Of a stretch of DNA of 7,437 nt, positions 5,972-7,437 are shown piece after piece. The notes under the pieces were generated by a model, which saw only the letters and a program-made list of their open reading frames with translations, had not been told where the DNA came from and made no database searches. Source of the stretch: Acidimicrobiales bacterium (GTDB lineage: Bacteria; Actinomycetota; Acidimicrobiia; Acidimicrobiales; Acidimicrobilacustridaceae); NCBI GenBank assembly GCA_023264135.1, contig JALQSZ010000073.1, positions 1 through 7,437 on the forward strand, in the 5' to 3' direction. The position numbers and the translations under genes were made by a program. Numbering within the stretch: the first letter of the stretch is position 1; each line of letters starts with the position of its first letter.

Positions 5972-7437
5972 GTGACGGAGAAACTGTCGTTCTGCCGAAT
6001 CTGCGCTGCGGCATGCGGCATCGTTGTCACGCTCGAAGGCGAACAGGTTGTAAAGGTCCGAGGAGACGCCGACCATCCCATCTCTCGCGGGTACACCTGC
6101 GAAAAGGGGCGAGCGCTTCCGCAGTGGCACCATTCGAAGAAGCGGCTAGATCGTCCTCGATTGCGTGGCATGGAGTGTGGTTGGGACGAGGTACTCAACG
6201 ATCTTGCTTCCACGATCGCCTCGGTTTCCGAATCCGATGGGTCTGATTCCATCGCGCTCTATCTCGCGACCGGACTCGCGTACGACTCGGTGGGTCAAGT
6301 GTCGTGCGGAATGTGGATGGGCAGCGTCGGGAGTTCCTCGTTCTATACGGCCGCGACAGTCGATAACGCGCCCGTTCTCGTCGCGGCGGAGGCAATCGCT
6401 GGTCATCCGATGTTGAATCCTGTGTGGGAACCGGAGTCCTCGCGGCTGCTTCTCCTTCTTGCGACAAATCCGGTGATCTCGCACGGCTACGGCACCACTC
6501 TCGCTGATCCGGTGCGGAAACTTCGCGAGAACCAAGCTGCCGGTGGACGAATCTGGACAATCGATCCGAGACGCACGGAGACCGCAGCGTTGTCCGATGT
6601 TCATCTTCAGGTGCGACCCGGTTCCGACGTCATCCTTCTCGCCGCGCTCGTTCGTGAACTCTTTGCTGACGAGCGGTGTCGAGATGCGTTGGCGCAATCA
6701 TGTCGAGATGCTGACGTGACACGTCTCGCGTCGGCGGTACTTCCGTTCTCGCTCGAGGCTGCATCGATCGCGAGTGGTTGCGATCAAGACATACTCAACG
6801 AGCTCGTAACCGAGATTCGTAAGAACTTTGGCCACGTTGCCATGTTCTGTGGCACGGGAACGACCATGGCGCTCGACGGCATTCTCGTTGAATGGCTGCG
6901 GTGGGTCCTTCTCACGATGACTGATTCGCTCGACGTGAAAGGCGGTATGCGGTTCAACCGTGGAGTGGTCAATCAACTCGCGCCGATAAAGAGCGGTACG
7001 CCACCACTCGCCGGACCCGTGTCGCGTCCCGACCTTTCACGCGTTGCCGGACAGATGCCCGTTGCGGCAATGGTCGACGAAATTGAATCCGGCAGACTCA
7101 AGGTGCTGGTTGTGACGGGTGGCAATCCGCTTTCTGCGTTTCCGGATCCCGATCGATTCAGACAAGCAGCAGCGTTGCTCGACGCGTTGGTCGTGATCGA
7201 TGTTGCCGATTCGGAACTTTGCGATCTTGCGACCCATGTCCTGCCTGCTACGGGACAACTTGAACGATCCGATCTTGCGCTGGCGGAACAGGTTTCCTTC
7301 CGATCAGGAATGCAGTTCACGCCAGCGATCGTCGAACCAGTTGGCGACCGCAAACCTGTCTGGTGGATTCTGGGATCGCTTGCCGCACGTTCGGAGCGGC
7401 CGATGTTTGGAGGCGCGCCACTCGACGCGCTCTCCGA
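5972..7437 (+). CDS. Molybdopterin oxidoreductase with N-terminal [4Fe-4S] cluster (formate dehydrogenase-like), C-terminus cut by window edge
   Basis: The frame is open for 488 codons to the right edge. Family members usually exceed 650 residues, so the C-terminal MPT-binding domain is missing. C8-x2-C11-x3-C15 and C43 form the [4Fe-4S] motif, followed by K45-G46, matching the electron-transfer Lys of E. coli FdhF. Further DMSO-reductase-family marks are TNP (165-167), IDPRRTETA, RPGSD, GGNPL and HVLPATGQLERSD. At the Mo-ligand position (Sec140 in FdhF, in V-U-H-G-P) this protein reads V-D-N-A-P, so D131 would be the ligand and the Sec and neighbouring His are absent. It is therefore unlikely to be a formate dehydrogenase. 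There is no twin-arginine signal, so it should be cytoplasmic. The GTG start at 5972 has only a weak purine-rich GAAGAGAAG (5952-5960) upstream. It lies 8 bases after the aldolase gene, probably the same operon. The substrate is unknown. Confidence 0.92.
   Translation, partial: MTEKLSFCRICAAACGIVVTLEGEQVVKVRGDADHPISRGYTCEKGRALPQWHHSKKRLDRPRLRGMECGWDEVLNDLASTIASVSESDGSDSIALYLATGLAYDSVGQVSCGMWMGSVGSSSFYTAATVDNAPVLVAAEAIAGHPMLNPVWEPESSRLLLLLATNPVISHGYGTTLADPVRKLRENQAAGGRIWTIDPRRTETAALSDVHLQVRPGSDVILLAALVRELFADERCRDALAQSCRDADVTRLASAVLPFSLEAASIASGCDQDILNELVTEIRKNFGHVAMFCGTGTTMALDGILVEWLRWVLLTMTDSLDVKGGMRFNRGVVNQLAPIKSGTPPLAGPVSRPDLSRVAGQMPVAAMVDEIESGRLKVLVVTGGNPLSAFPDPDRFRQAAALLDALVVIDVADSELCDLATHVLPATGQLERSDLALAEQVSFRSGMQFTPAIVEPVGDRKPVWWILGSLAARSERPMFGGAPLDALS

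Noticed and set aside
6146..6697. 183-codon minus-strand open frame
   Set aside because: It is antisense to the molybdopterin oxidoreductase. It is arginine-rich with no domain pattern, as expected of an antisense shadow.
5972..7437. Annotating the molybdoenzyme as formate dehydrogenase
   Set aside because: The Sec/Cys Mo ligand and adjacent His are replaced by Asp-Asn, and no formate dehydrogenase partner gene is visible.

Overview
The window looks like a moderately GC-rich bacterial chromosome segment, most likely actinobacterial. The pointers are the CYP142/CYP125-like P450, the six-helix membrane protein ending in a SHOCT motif, and the mix of Baeyer-Villiger monooxygenase, SDR and SnoaL-like genes typical of actinobacterial catabolism of hydrophobic compounds. 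The phylum is an inference; Acidimicrobiia is possible but not provable from this sequence. Coding density is high. There are seven genes, two cut by the window edges, and no gap reaches 300 bases. No RNA gene, CRISPR array, insertion sequence or prophage element was seen.

Left part (1-2581): a type I Baeyer-Villiger monooxygenase (minus strand, C-terminus beyond the left edge) is divergent from a complete cytochrome P450 (plus strand). Their 161-nt intergenic region holds two imperfect palindromes that share a TGAC/GTCA core and lie about 51.5 bp apart centre to centre. They are good candidates for operators of an unseen regulator. Both enzymes would oxygenate a hydrophobic substrate, and both need partners (a NADPH supply; ferredoxin and its reductase for the P450) that are not encoded here.

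Middle (2582-5147): a 55-nt gap with a hairpin leads into a six-helix membrane protein with an N-terminal exported domain and a C-terminal SHOCT motif. Convergent to it is a minus-strand pair: an NAD-type classical SDR followed by a SnoaL/NTF2-fold protein. The two overlap by ATGA, so they are probably translationally coupled.

Right part (5148-7437): a 72-nt divergent gap carries a strong ribosome binding site for a class II aldolase/adducin-family protein. Eight nucleotides after it begins a molybdopterin oxidoreductase (GTG start, cut by the right edge). The latter has a formate-dehydrogenase-like [4Fe-4S] motif, but Asp sits where the Sec/Cys Mo ligand is expected.

Taken together, the genes read as part of a degradation locus for a cyclic ketone, steroid or terpenoid type compound: hydroxylation, Baeyer-Villiger ring or side-chain oxidation, alcohol/ketone interconversion, retro-aldol cleavage and a final or accessory redox step. 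The order of steps and the substrate are inference. Nothing here is clearly a wholly new system. The most unusual items are the Mo-enzyme ligand change and the paired operators.
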